This document shows positions 33,006 through 41,568 of a stretch of DNA of 64,000 nucleotides, piece after piece. Position 1 is the first letter of the stretch, and each line of letters starts with the position of its first letter. Position numbers and translations under genes: made by a program. Location: NCBI RefSeq assembly GCF_000220835.1, contig NZ_GL985606.1, positions 2,239,615 to 2,303,614 on the forward strand. Reading direction: 5' to 3'. Below the pieces are notes generated by a model. That model was given only the letters and a program-made list of their open reading frames with translations, was not told the origin of the DNA and did not search any database. The DNA comes from Actinomyces sp. oral taxon 448 str. F0400. GTDB taxonomy: Bacteria; Actinomycetota; Actinomycetes; Actinomycetales; Actinomycetaceae.

Positions 33006-33428
33006 ATGTGCGCAAAAACCTCAGGAATCTCACGAATCTCAGAACCCGCGGAGGATTCACGAGCACGTCCCCTCGTCGGCTGGTGCCTCATCGGTATCGG
33101 GATCCTCCACAGCATCATCGGACTGGTCACGGGGCGATCCCCGATCAGGGAGGGCATTGTCGCAGGAACGATCGGCGCATGGGACACCGCTCCGGACCGG
33201 CGGGCGATCTACTGGTTCCTCGTCACCGGTTTCGCCCTGATACTTCTCGGCGGAGCGATCGCGACCCTCGAGCGCCGCGGAATCGCCCTGCCGTGGGCGT
33301 TGGTGGGAGGCCTGGGGGCGCTCACTCTCGGTGGCATCGTCACCATGCCGTCATCCGGATTCTGGCTGCTGCTCGTCCCGTTGATCCTCGCGGTGGCCCG
33401 GCGTCGTCGTCGGCGCACGGATCCGTGA
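33006..33428 (+). CDS. DUF6463-like small membrane protein
   Basis: This roughly 140-residue membrane protein has four hydrophobic segments: VGWCLIGIGILHSIIGLVTG, YWFLVTGFALILLGGAIATL, ALVGGLGALTLGGIVTM and FWLLLVPLILAVARRRR, ending in a block of arginines. The pattern and the mid-loop GTIGAWDTAPDRRAIYWF resemble DUF6463 proteins of unknown function. The frame is open for 40 codons further upstream, but that part has weaker codon bias, so the ATG at 33006 is used; no strong ribosome site marks it. It is not obviously cotranscribed with anything. Confidence 0.7.
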   Translation: MCAKTSGISRISEPAEDSRARPLVGWCLIGIGILHSIIGLVTGRSPIREGIVAGTIGAWDTAPDRRAIYWFLVTGFALILLGGAIATLERRGIALPWALVGGLGALTLGGIVTMPSSGFWLLLVPLILAVARRRRRRTDP

Positions 33429-33584
33429 GAACACCGCGTCCCCGATCGCCGCGCAGGTCGAGGCCCTCGCGGGCACACGAACCCGAGCGTTGAGGGTGCG
33501 GGAGTATTCTCACGCCGTCGTGAGCCGTGACCGGAGCACCGACGTGGTGTCCACCCCGATCCATCTATCGTGTGAGGAGCCCCC

Positions 33585-33878
33585 ATGACCTTCGTCAATA
33601 TCACCGCTCTGACGATCCCCGAGAACGCGGATGCCGAGATCGAACGCCGCTTCGCCGCCCGCAAACGGGCCGTCGACAGGGCCGAAGGCTTCGCAGGCTT
33701 CGAACTCCTGCGCCCCGTCATCGGGGAGAACCGCTACTTCGTCGTCACCCGGTGGGACACCCGCGAGCATTACGAGGCGTGGGCCGCCGCCCGACCGACT
33801 GGCCGCCATGCGGACGACGAGCGCCGCGGCATGAGCGTCGAGCCGCTTGGCTTCGAGGTCGTCCAGCACAACGACTGA
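33585..33878 (+). CDS. ABM-family (HmoA/IsdG-like) monooxygenase
   Basis: This 97-residue protein has the antibiotic-biosynthesis-monooxygenase (dimeric ferredoxin-like) fold: FVNITALTIPENADAEIERRF, then AVDRAEGFAGFELLRP and YFVVTRWDTREHYEAW. The NxxR-like and Trp positions fit heme-binding members, and actinobacterial homologues are usually annotated as heme-degrading HmoA/MhuD-like enzymes, but non-heme members look alike. The ribosome site GAGGAG precedes the ATG. It is convergent with cimA, with a hairpin between. Heme degradation is a family-based inference. Confidence 0.82.
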   Translation: MTFVNITALTIPENADAEIERRFAARKRAVDRAEGFAGFELLRPVIGENRYFVVTRWDTREHYEAWAAARPTGRHADDERRGMSVEPLGFEVVQHND

Positions 33879-33883
33879 CCGGG

Positions 33884-33899
33884 CGGGGCTCCGGCCCCG
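33884..33899. terminator. Hairpin between convergent monooxygenase and cimA
   Basis: CGGGGC, TCCG loop, GCCCCG. It is short but follows the monooxygenase stop directly. Confidence 0.4.
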
Positions 33900-33962
33900 G
33901 CCGTGCCACGAAACCGCCTCCGCGGGGATGTCTGCGACGGACCGCGAGCGCGACGGTCGGGC

Positions 33963-35633
33963 TCATCGGGGGACGACGCCCGCCCGCAGCAGGCCGACCG
34001 TGTGCCCGTCGGTGAGAGCCTCCCAGGAGGCTTCGATGATGTCGGTGCCCACTCCGACCGTGGACCAGGTGCGCTCACCGTCGGTGATGTCGATCAGCAC
34101 GCGCACGATAGAGCGCGTGCCACGCTCGGAGTCGAGGATGCGGACCTTGAAGTCGGTCAGCTCGAAACGTCTGATCTCGGGGTAGGTCTCCGCCAAGGCA
34201 TCGCACAGAGCGCGATCCAGAGCGTTGACCGGACCGTTGCCCTCCCCCAGGACGGCGCGACGCCGTCCGCCGACCCGCAGCCGCACGGTGGCCTCCGCCT
34301 CGGTGTCGGTGCGGCCATCCGCGAGCAGAACCACCTCGCCAGCGCGCGGGCGCGCCTGGATGGAGGCGCGCCAGGACTCCACGCGGAAGTAGGCGGGCAG
34401 GTCCCCGCGAGCGGAGCGCAGCAGCAGTTCGAAGCTGCCGTCGGCGGCGTCGTAGGCGTAGCCGGCGGCCTCACGCGCCTTGACCATCTCGGTGACGCGT
34501 CCGAGCAGCTCGGCGTCGCCGCCGGTGTCGATGCCCAGCTCACGGGCCTTGAGCTCGATGGAGGCTCGTCCCGCCATCTCCGAGACGAGCATGGTCGTGG
34601 TGTTGCCGACCCGGGCGGGGTCGATGTGCTGGTACAGGTCCGGATCGACTCTGATGGCGCTGGCGTGCAGCCCCGCCTTGTGGGCGAAGGCCCTGGTCCC
34701 CACGTAGGGCAGGCGGCCGGAGGGGGCGCGGTTGGCGATCTCGTCAACGGTGCGCGAGACGGCGGACAGCTCGCTCAGACGACGAGCGCGCTCGGCATCG
34801 TCCCCGGGCAGGACGGTCCAACCGCTCTTGAGTTCGAGGTCGGCGATGAGGGTCAAAAGATTGGCGTTGCCGGTGCGTTCGCCGAAGCCGTTGACGCAGC
34901 CCTGCACCTGGCGGGCGCCGGCCTCGACGGCGGCCAGGGCGCCGGCAACCGCGACGCCGGCGTCGTCGTGCGTGTGGATCCCGACGGCGCAGCTCTCCCG
35001 CCCCGCGGCGTCCAGAGCGTCGCGCAGCTCGCGGACACGCCGAGCGACGCGATCGGGCATGGTGCCGCCGTTGGTGTCGCAGGCGATGACGGTGACCGCT
35101 CCGGCGCGCGCCGCGGTCGTGGCGACCTGCACGCCGTAGTCGGAATCGCGCCTCAGGCCGTCGAAGTAGTGCTCGAGGTCGACCATGACCTCCCGTCCGG
35201 CGGCGGCCAGCACCTCGACGGTTTCACGCACCATGCGCAGGTTCTCCTCGCGGCTGGTGCGCAGGGCCCGCTCGACATGGACCGGATCTGACTTGGCGAC
35301 GACGGTGACCACTGGTGCGCCCGAGTCCAGCAGGTCGCGCACCTGAGCGTCCTCGGCGGCGGGACGACCGGCCCTGCAGGTGGAGCCGAAGGCGACGAGC
35401 CGCGCGGCGGCCAGATCAAGCTCCTGGCGGGCCCGCGCGAAGAAAGCGGTGTCCTTGGGGATGGCGCCGGGCCAGCCGGCCTCGATATAGGCCACGCCGA
35501 GCTCGTCGAGGAGTCGTGCGACGGCGAGCTTGTCCTCCACGGTGAAGGAGATGGACTGCTGCTGGGCGCCGTCGCGCAAAGTGGTGTCGTAGGCGGCAAC
35601 ACCGACAACGCTCGGAATACATGCGTGGTCCAT
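33963..35633 (-). CDS. cimA: (R)-citramalate synthase
   Basis: This 556-residue enzyme condenses acetyl-CoA with pyruvate to (R)-citramalate, feeding a threonine-independent route to 2-oxobutyrate and isoleucine. The catalytic barrel starts AYDTTLRDGAQQQSISFTVEDK; GSTCRAG and the HTHDDAGVAVAGAL metal-binding histidines follow. The linker region has NGFGERTGNANL and the C-terminal LeuA allosteric domain extends from about residue 400. The DTTLRDGAQ motif followed by QSISF matches CimA rather than LeuA, which is longer-spaced. Start: the ATG at 35633 has GAGGAC upstream; a GTG seven codons earlier is possible. It stands alone on the minus strand. Confidence 0.92.
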   Translation of the reverse strand: MDHACIPSVVGVAAYDTTLRDGAQQQSISFTVEDKLAVARLLDELGVAYIEAGWPGAIPKDTAFFARARQELDLAAARLVAFGSTCRAGRPAAEDAQVRDLLDSGAPVVTVVAKSDPVHVERALRTSREENLRMVRETVEVLAAAGREVMVDLEHYFDGLRRDSDYGVQVATTAARAGAVTVIACDTNGGTMPDRVARRVRELRDALDAAGRESCAVGIHTHDDAGVAVAGALAAVEAGARQVQGCVNGFGERTGNANLLTLIADLELKSGWTVLPGDDAERARRLSELSAVSRTVDEIANRAPSGRLPYVGTRAFAHKAGLHASAIRVDPDLYQHIDPARVGNTTTMLVSEMAGRASIELKARELGIDTGGDAELLGRVTEMVKAREAAGYAYDAADGSFELLLRSARGDLPAYFRVESWRASIQARPRAGEVVLLADGRTDTEAEATVRLRVGGRRRAVLGEGNGPVNALDRALCDALAETYPEIRRFELTDFKVRILDSERGTRSIVRVLIDITDGERTWSTVGVGTDIIEASWEALTDGHTVGLLRAGVVPR

Positions 35634-35948
35634 ATGCCCCCGTCCTCGGCTCACGTCCTTCAGCGGGACAGTGTGTCATATCCGCCCTCGCGACGGCCAA
35701 GAGCATGAGGCGGCGCTCGGCATGGGCCGCCGGGTCACGACTGGGCAACAAGTCGAGGGCCGGCCGGTGCGCATGCGGGGACGCGCGCTACCGTGTTCCG
35801 GTCCTCATCGGCGGTGCGTTCCGCAGCGCCGCCTGTCTCGCTCAGCCGTAGGAGACCCGATGCCCGAGCACGTCACCGTTCTGCGCGGGATCCATCATCG
35901 GCGGGAGGAATGCGCCCGCACCGTCCCGGCGCACGGGGCGGCCGTCCT

Positions 35949-37874
35949 ATGAGCGCCGTTCCGTGTTCGAATCGTGCGCCGACGGTCGTCGACGGCCAGC
36001 GCATCCGGTTCCCGCGCGGCACGGCGATTCTGGACTCCGTCGTGTGGGCGGTCAGCATCGTCGTGGCGACCCGCCTCGCCCCCGGCGAGGGCGCCTGCGG
36101 CGGCGGAGGACTCGTCGCGGGGGCGGTGATGGGTTTGGCAGTGGGCCTGCACACGGTCATCGACGCGCTCTTCGCATCGAACCGCCCCCGCTCGGCCACA
36201 ATCGATGAGGTCCCCCGGCTTCTGTCCATCGATCTGTCGATTGCCGCCATCATCACGGTTGTCTCGCTCGTCCTCGCCGACCGGCTCATATCCGTCGAAG
36301 CCGCCGTGGTGGCGAGCGCACTGGCGCTCCTGACCCACCTGGCGGCACGATGGTGCTTCGCGCGGGCGGTTGAGCCGCCGCACCGTTCCGAGGCGCGCAG
36401 GACGCGCCGGACCATCATCCTGGGGGCCGGCTACGGTGCTGCGCAGGCGATCCGCTCCATGCTCGAGGACGGCTCGGGCTTCCAGCCGGTTGCCGTGCTC
36501 GACAACGACCCCGCGACGCATCACCGGAGCATCCGCGACGTACGGGTCCTCGGGCCGTGGAGCGCCCTGGGGAGGGTCGCCCGCGACACCGGGGCCGATC
36601 TGCTGCTCCTGACGACAGCCCCTGCCGACCCCGAGAGCATCGACCGAGTGGCGCGTCAGGCGGACGCACTGGGACTGGAGGTTCGGGTGATGCCCTCCCC
36701 CGCCGAAGTCATGGCCAAGGCGCCCCCGCGACGCCCGGGGGCGTCGGCGATCCGCGGGACCCGGCTCTTCCGCCCGCTCGAGATCGCGGACCTGCTGGGG
36801 CGACGCGTCATCGGCACCGACGTCGAGGCGATCGCCGCCTATCTGACCGGGGAGAGGGTACTGGTGACGGGCGCGGGTGGCTCCATCGGCTCCCAGCTGT
36901 GCCATGAGATCGCCCGCTACGAGCCCGAGCGCCTCGTTATGGTCGACCGCGACGAGTCTGCTCTCCACCACGTCCAGCTCTCCCTGGACGGGGAACCGAT
37001 CATGGACTCCCCCGACCTGGTTCTGGGGGACCTGCGCACGCCCGGCTTCATCGACGCCCTGTTCGAGGAGACCCGCCCCACGATCGTCTTCCACGCGGCG
37101 GCGCTGAACAGCCTCCCGCTCACCGAGCGCTTCCCCGATGAGGCGTTCTTGACCAATGTCGTGGCCACCCGGGATCTACTGCTGGCCGCCTCGGCGTACG
37201 ACGTGCGCCGCTTCGTCAACATCTCCACCGACAAGGCCGCTGACCCTCAGGGCGCGCTGGGCTGCTCCAAACGCGTAGCTGAGCGCCTGACCTCGACCTT
37301 CGGCCTTCGCCTGGACGAGGATCACCGTTTCGTCTCGGTGCGCTTGGGCAACGTGCTGGAGTCGCACGGCTCGGTGCTGCAGACCTTCGCCTCCCAGCTG
37401 GAGCGGGGCCTGCCCATGACGATCGCGGACCCGCGGATGCGCAGCTTCTTCATGAGCGCCGACCACGCCTGCCGACTGATCCTGCAGGCGGGCGCGCTGG
37501 CCCGCAGCGGTGAGGTGGCGGTTCTCGACATGGGTGAGCCGCATAATCTCGAGGAGGTTGCACGGCGCTTTGCGAATCTGCTGGGTCATCCCAACGCACG
37601 CGTGGTCTACACCCGAATCGGGTCGGGAGAAAAGGTGACCGAGCGCCTGTTCGGTGCCAGTGAAGTCGATGAGCGGCCCCGGCACCCGCTGATCGCGCAG
37701 ACCGCCGTTCCTCCCGTTCCCATGTCGACGCTGGGGGCGATCGACGAGCTGCAGGAGAATGCGCGGGCGGACCTTCACAGCGCCGCGGTGCGCCGCTGGA
37801 TGGAATCCGCCGCAGCGGACGGCACGACGATGAGGCCCGTACGGCCCCCGCGCTCCATGCCGTCGGCGGCCTGA
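35949..37874 (+). CDS. Membrane nucleotide-sugar 4,6-dehydratase (CapD/PglF type)
   Basis: This 641-residue protein has an N-terminal part with four membrane helices (for example AILDSVVWAVSIVVATRLA and VEAAVVASALALLTHLAARW), a CoA-binding-like Rossmann region starting IILGAGYGAAQAI, and a C-terminal SDR domain with VLVTGAGGSIGSQLCHEI. The catalytic region NISTDKAADPQGALGCSKRVAE shows the modified active site (no YxxxK) typical of UDP-GlcNAc 4,6-dehydratases that make precursors for bacillosamine or fucosamine. It opens the polysaccharide locus. The ATG at 35949 is chosen because upstream codons are Arg/Ser-rich and unlike the family. Confidence 0.88.
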   Translation: MSAVPCSNRAPTVVDGQRIRFPRGTAILDSVVWAVSIVVATRLAPGEGACGGGGLVAGAVMGLAVGLHTVIDALFASNRPRSATIDEVPRLLSIDLSIAAIITVVSLVLADRLISVEAAVVASALALLTHLAARWCFARAVEPPHRSEARRTRRTIILGAGYGAAQAIRSMLEDGSGFQPVAVLDNDPATHHRSIRDVRVLGPWSALGRVARDTGADLLLLTTAPADPESIDRVARQADALGLEVRVMPSPAEVMAKAPPRRPGASAIRGTRLFRPLEIADLLGRRVIGTDVEAIAAYLTGERVLVTGAGGSIGSQLCHEIARYEPERLVMVDRDESALHHVQLSLDGEPIMDSPDLVLGDLRTPGFIDALFEETRPTIVFHAAALNSLPLTERFPDEAFLTNVVATRDLLLAASAYDVRRFVNISTDKAADPQGALGCSKRVAERLTSTFGLRLDEDHRFVSVRLGNVLESHGSVLQTFASQLERGLPMTIADPRMRSFFMSADHACRLILQAGALARSGEVAVLDMGEPHNLEEVARRFANLLGHPNARVVYTRIGSGEKVTERLFGASEVDERPRHPLIAQTAVPPVPMSTLGAIDELQENARADLHSAAVRRWMESAAADGTTMRPVRPPRSMPSAA

Positions 37875-37923
37875 GGCGGATGGGAACCGGCACGACCGCA
37901 CCTCGGTCGAGACCGCTCTTCTC

Positions 37924-40900
37924 TCACCGCTCGTCGTCCAGGGCGTTGCGGATCCAGGCCCGTACCCGCTTCAACGTCCGCCGGACGGGTGCGGGGTCGA
38001 TCCACCCGCGGGTCGAGCCCTCGCACGTCGCGTCGTGCAACGCCGCGCGCACCCACTCGATGAGGTCGGCCCGCGTGAAAGCGATCGACAGACCTGAACC
38101 TTCCGGCCAGCTCCGGTACAGCCCCCGCTCGACGTCGCGATAGCGACTCATGTCGGGTACGTGCAGGACTGCCGGCCGGCCGGTCGAGACGTAGTCGAGG
38201 ACGGCGTCCGGGCAGTCGGTCACGAGGACGTCCGATGCCAGCATGAGGTCCTCCATGTTCGGGCCCGCACTGACGTCGACGACGGCCGCGCCGCGCGCCC
38301 GTGTCCCGTTCGCGCGGGGACCTCGCACAAGCACGACCGAGTCCGTGCGCGCCGCGAGCTCCGCCGGATCCAGTGGACGACCCGGCTCGAAGGTCCACTG
38401 CTCGTCGCACGTTCCCGCGCATCGGGCCGGGACGTACAGAACAACCCGGCTGCCGGCGCCGATCTCGAGTTCGGCGCGCGCACGGCGCCGCCCCTCCTCA
38501 CCGGCCAGCAGACCCGCGGTGCGGGGCGGCCGGCCGACCAGCACCCGACCGGTGTAGCCCGTGACGGCACGCAGGTGACGAGCGGCCTCATCGTCACGGG
38601 CCAGGAGAAGATCCCACTGGGGAACGCGGCGCAGTCCAAGGCCCCGGCGAGCCGGGGAGGTCGTGCACGCCGCGGAGTCCATCGGGTGGGGGCCTCCGAC
38701 CGGCGCGCCGTGCAGAGCCTGAAGGACGTGCTGGCCGGGTCGCTTGGAGAACCAATCGGGAAGGATGTCATCGGTGATGAGGACTCGTGATGTGCGCAGA
38801 GCCCGGAACCAGGCCCGCGACCCGCGTACGACGGGCACGGCGCCCGGTGGCGCACTCATCGCACCGTCCAGGACCGTCCACCACATCGGCACTCTCAGAT
38901 CGTGGGCGCGTAGATCCGCCAGAATCGCCGCCGGGTCGCCTTCGTCGGAGCGGCCGCTGAGGGACTCGAAAGCAATCGCGGATCTGATGGGGCCCGCCTC
39001 GCCGGTGGCCAACTGAGTGCGTCCGTAGCGCGAGCGTTCGAAAGCCGTCAAGGGCGCCATGACGGTCAGGGTCATCGCACGGTCGGGCCCGGCGTGCAGG
39101 CGCACGGAGCGCACCTGGCCGTTCAGCTCGACCGGGGCGGCACTGAGGAAGGCTCCCGCCAGACACGGTCCGCCCCGCCCCGGCCCGGCGCCCCAGGTCA
39201 GCGCATGCTCGCCCGTGGTCAGGGCGGCGTCGTGCAGGTCGGCCGTGGCGCGCCAGGCGCCGGACGCGGGGCGGGCCGTGGCTAACGCGCAATGATCGCG
39301 GCGGGAGCGCGCCGTGATGACGAGGCGCTCCAGGTCCTCGGGCGCCCGGCCCTCCAGGGTGAGAACCCCGTCCTCCAGACAGGCGGAGTCGAGGGTGACC
39401 CCGGCGCAGGCGGGCCCGGCTGCGGCTCCCGTCCCGGGGGCCGCAGCCGCGTCGGGCGCGCCGGAGACACTGGAGAGGTCGGGCAGCCAGGCGGTGGTAG
39501 CACGGTCCACGACGGTCAGTACTGCGCGCAGCCGCACCCGCCCGTCCGAGCGCATCCGGTCGCCGAGGTCGAGAACGGCGGTGAAACCCGAGTCGATGTG
39601 GCTGCGCCATGGATCGTCGGCCTCCAGATCGGCCTCCGGCGCCCGTCTGCGCTCGGCCCGCCCCCGGGCGAGGAGGCAACCGGCTTCATCGAGCGCCTCG
39701 ATATCCAGGCGTCCCGTGTCGCCGGTGGACAGGCCGCGCACATAAGCCAGGCCGCTGGCCTCAAGACGGCCCGGCGCAATAAGACGCACGGACGCGGTGG
39801 CGGTCAGCGGCAGGTCCGCAGAGCGGACGGCGACCAGCTCGGCGGGCAGGTCGGCGATGCGGTCCAGTACCGGCGGGGCGGCACGCAACGGCGAGTAGAG
39901 GTCTCCGACCACCTGAATCGGGCAGACGGTGGTCTCCTCGATGCGCGAGGCGATCAGCTCATCCAGGTCTCCGCGGGTGCCGCGGGCCAGGGTCCACACC
40001 AGTGCGCGATCAAGCAGGGGCAGCAGCGCCCAGGCGTCGTCGGCGGGCCCGGGCAGCAGGTCGTCGAGGACGGCGCCCAGTCGCTCGACGCCGCCGGCGG
40101 GCAGCTCGGCGGCGCAAGCGGCCAAATCGACCAACTCATCGCGCATCCACGCGCCCAGCAGGCGACTGCGGATGGCCGCGGGAGCTGCGGTGACGACGGC
40201 GAGAGCCCGTGCCCGCATCAGGCTACGAGCCAGGCGCGCATCGACTCCCCCCTCGCGCTCGGGGTACGCAAGAACGTCGCATTCGAGGATGTCGACGTTG
40301 CGAGCCGACAGCAGTGTTCGGATCGCCAGCGCCTCGGCGCTCTCGTCCGCCCGGACCGCGGCGGCGTCCCACAGCCTGGTGCGTGCCAGGAGGCGGCCGG
40401 CCAGGGGCTCGTCCACGGCCTCGGGCGCATCGACCAGCCGGGCGCGGATGCGGCTCGCACGGGCATCGCGGTCCCCGTCGACCGTCGAACGCGCATGCGC
40501 CGCTCCCAGGACGGCCCGGGATCCGGAGTCCCTCAACGACGCGGTCATGGTCTCGTAGGCTCCGGGCACGACGACGTCGCGGGGGTCCAGGACGGTGAGC
40601 AGGGGCGCCCGTGCCGCGCGCACGGCGGCAGCGAGGCCGGCGTCCCGCAGGAGACGCACGCGCTCATCACGCCGGGCCCATCGCCGCGTTGCGGCGACGG
40701 CGGACGGCGCCGTCGCCCCGGGCGAGCCAGGGGCGAGGAGCACCTCGAGGCTGCGCAGCGACTGGTCGAGAACGGACCGGATCGCCCGCTCGGCATCATC
40801 CGCACAGGGCGCGCCCGGAGCGGGGAGGGCGCAGACGTCCTGCCGATCCGGGATGCCGGAAGCTCCGGAAACGTCGGAAACACCAGAATCATCGCAATCG

Positions 40901-41046
40901 CCGTCGGTGACAGGGAAATCGGGGGCAAGCGGGATGACGACGCTGAGCGCAGGGTGTCGCGGGCGATGACGAGGGCGTCTCGAGGAGCCCGGGAGAGTCA
41001 GCCGGATCATGGGTGCGCGGTCGGTGTTCGGCGTCCCGGAGCCCAT
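37924..41046 (-). CDS. Large CDP-glycerol glycerophosphotransferase-type protein
   Basis: This 1040-residue cytosolic or membrane-associated protein has three parts. Residues about 30-330 resemble a GT-A glycosyltransferase family 2 domain (ALSVVIPLAPDFP; AIRSVLDQSLRSLEVLL) that looks degenerate, with LTVLDPRDV where DxD is expected. Residues 350-700 are a beta-rich region with no family I recognise. The last 340 residues match the CDP-glycerol:poly(glycerophosphate) transferase fold: VLITDDILPDWFSKRPGQ, VLQALHGAPV and NMEDLMLASDVLVTDCPDAV. The last part suggests polymerisation or transfer of glycerol-phosphate (teichoic-acid-like) units. No Shine-Dalgarno is obvious; an alternative ATG lies 12 codons in. 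Confidence 0.8.
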   Translation of the reverse strand: MGSGTPNTDRAPMIRLTLPGSSRRPRHRPRHPALSVVIPLAPDFPVTDGDCDDSGVSDVSGASGIPDRQDVCALPAPGAPCADDAERAIRSVLDQSLRSLEVLLAPGSPGATAPSAVAATRRWARRDERVRLLRDAGLAAAVRAARAPLLTVLDPRDVVVPGAYETMTASLRDSGSRAVLGAAHARSTVDGDRDARASRIRARLVDAPEAVDEPLAGRLLARTRLWDAAAVRADESAEALAIRTLLSARNVDILECDVLAYPEREGGVDARLARSLMRARALAVVTAAPAAIRSRLLGAWMRDELVDLAACAAELPAGGVERLGAVLDDLLPGPADDAWALLPLLDRALVWTLARGTRGDLDELIASRIEETTVCPIQVVGDLYSPLRAAPPVLDRIADLPAELVAVRSADLPLTATASVRLIAPGRLEASGLAYVRGLSTGDTGRLDIEALDEAGCLLARGRAERRRAPEADLEADDPWRSHIDSGFTAVLDLGDRMRSDGRVRLRAVLTVVDRATTAWLPDLSSVSGAPDAAAAPGTGAAAGPACAGVTLDSACLEDGVLTLEGRAPEDLERLVITARSRRDHCALATARPASGAWRATADLHDAALTTGEHALTWGAGPGRGGPCLAGAFLSAAPVELNGQVRSVRLHAGPDRAMTLTVMAPLTAFERSRYGRTQLATGEAGPIRSAIAFESLSGRSDEGDPAAILADLRAHDLRVPMWWTVLDGAMSAPPGAVPVVRGSRAWFRALRTSRVLITDDILPDWFSKRPGQHVLQALHGAPVGGPHPMDSAACTTSPARRGLGLRRVPQWDLLLARDDEAARHLRAVTGYTGRVLVGRPPRTAGLLAGEEGRRRARAELEIGAGSRVVLYVPARCAGTCDEQWTFEPGRPLDPAELAARTDSVVLVRGPRANGTRARGAAVVDVSAGPNMEDLMLASDVLVTDCPDAVLDYVSTGRPAVLHVPDMSRYRDVERGLYRSWPEGSGLSIAFTRADLIEWVRAALHDATCEGSTRGWIDPAPVRRTLKRVRAWIRNALDDER

Positions 41047-41568
41047 GGGGGCGCGACCGGCCGCGAGACGGACGTCGACCGCAGGCGGGCGTCCACCGGT
41101 CCTGACGCGTTAACTGGGGTCGGCATGCTGTCCTTCGGAGTCCTTCAGATCGTTCTTCCGGGCGGTCCTCCGTCCGATCGTGGACATCGGGGCAGGGGCG
41201 CGACGGCAGTCGCCGTCGCGCAGGGGCGACCGCGCAGGCGCACCTTAACGCTGGTGCGTTGCTAGCATTGAGATAGCTAGGGTTGCGATTCGAATCTATG
41301 CCCGATCGAGACATCCAGCCGCTCGCGTCGAGGCGAACCCGATATCCCTCTCAGCTTCGGTCGAAAGCTCGCCGCACGTGTCCGACATCGTGCACCCGCA
41401 CTGATCGGAATAGCACCCGGCATAACGACTCAGCCACAGATGTCGCCGTACGAGGCCCACCCGGGCACAAGCGCTGTAGGCTCCTCAAATGTGATTCCCG
41501 CGCTCATCCCCCACTTCCCGCAGGAGCGGCAAGATTTTCCGAGCCCGCTCCGCGACCGGTGACCTGAT
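41047..41568. other. Long intergenic region at the polysaccharide divergent promoter
   Basis: This 522-bp gap separates the minus-strand transferase from the plus-strand BY-kinase operon. It is noticeably less GC-rich than its neighbours. An open frame of 94 codons at 41283-41567 lacks codon bias, a ribosome site or family likeness, so I do not call it. The gap holds the inverted repeats listed separately and the palindrome GATTCGAATC at 41287-41296. Promoters for both units must be here. Confidence 0.5.
41239..41280. promoter_or_regulatory. Two adjacent inverted repeats in the polysaccharide promoter region
   Basis: CGCACC-TTAACGCT-GGTGCG (41239-41258) is followed three bases later by CTAGC-N9-GCTAG (41262-41280). 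Both have AT-rich centres, unlike the GC-rich terminators here, so they look like operator sites. Confidence 0.35.

Noticed and set aside
35654..35948. Extra coding sequence upstream of the membrane dehydratase and cimA
   Set aside because: In-frame extensions exist on both sides but are Arg/Ser-rich and unlike the families. Treated as a divergent promoter region with no clear boxes.
39292..41265. Open frame of 657 codons antisense to the CDP-glycerol-type gene
   Set aside because: It is Arg/Gly/His-rich with no domain and runs against a gene with clear family motifs. Rejected as a shadow frame.
41283..41567. 94-codon open frame before the BY-kinase
   Set aside because: No codon bias, no ribosome site, and Arg/Pro/Thr composition; it lies in the promoter region and is best read as non-coding.
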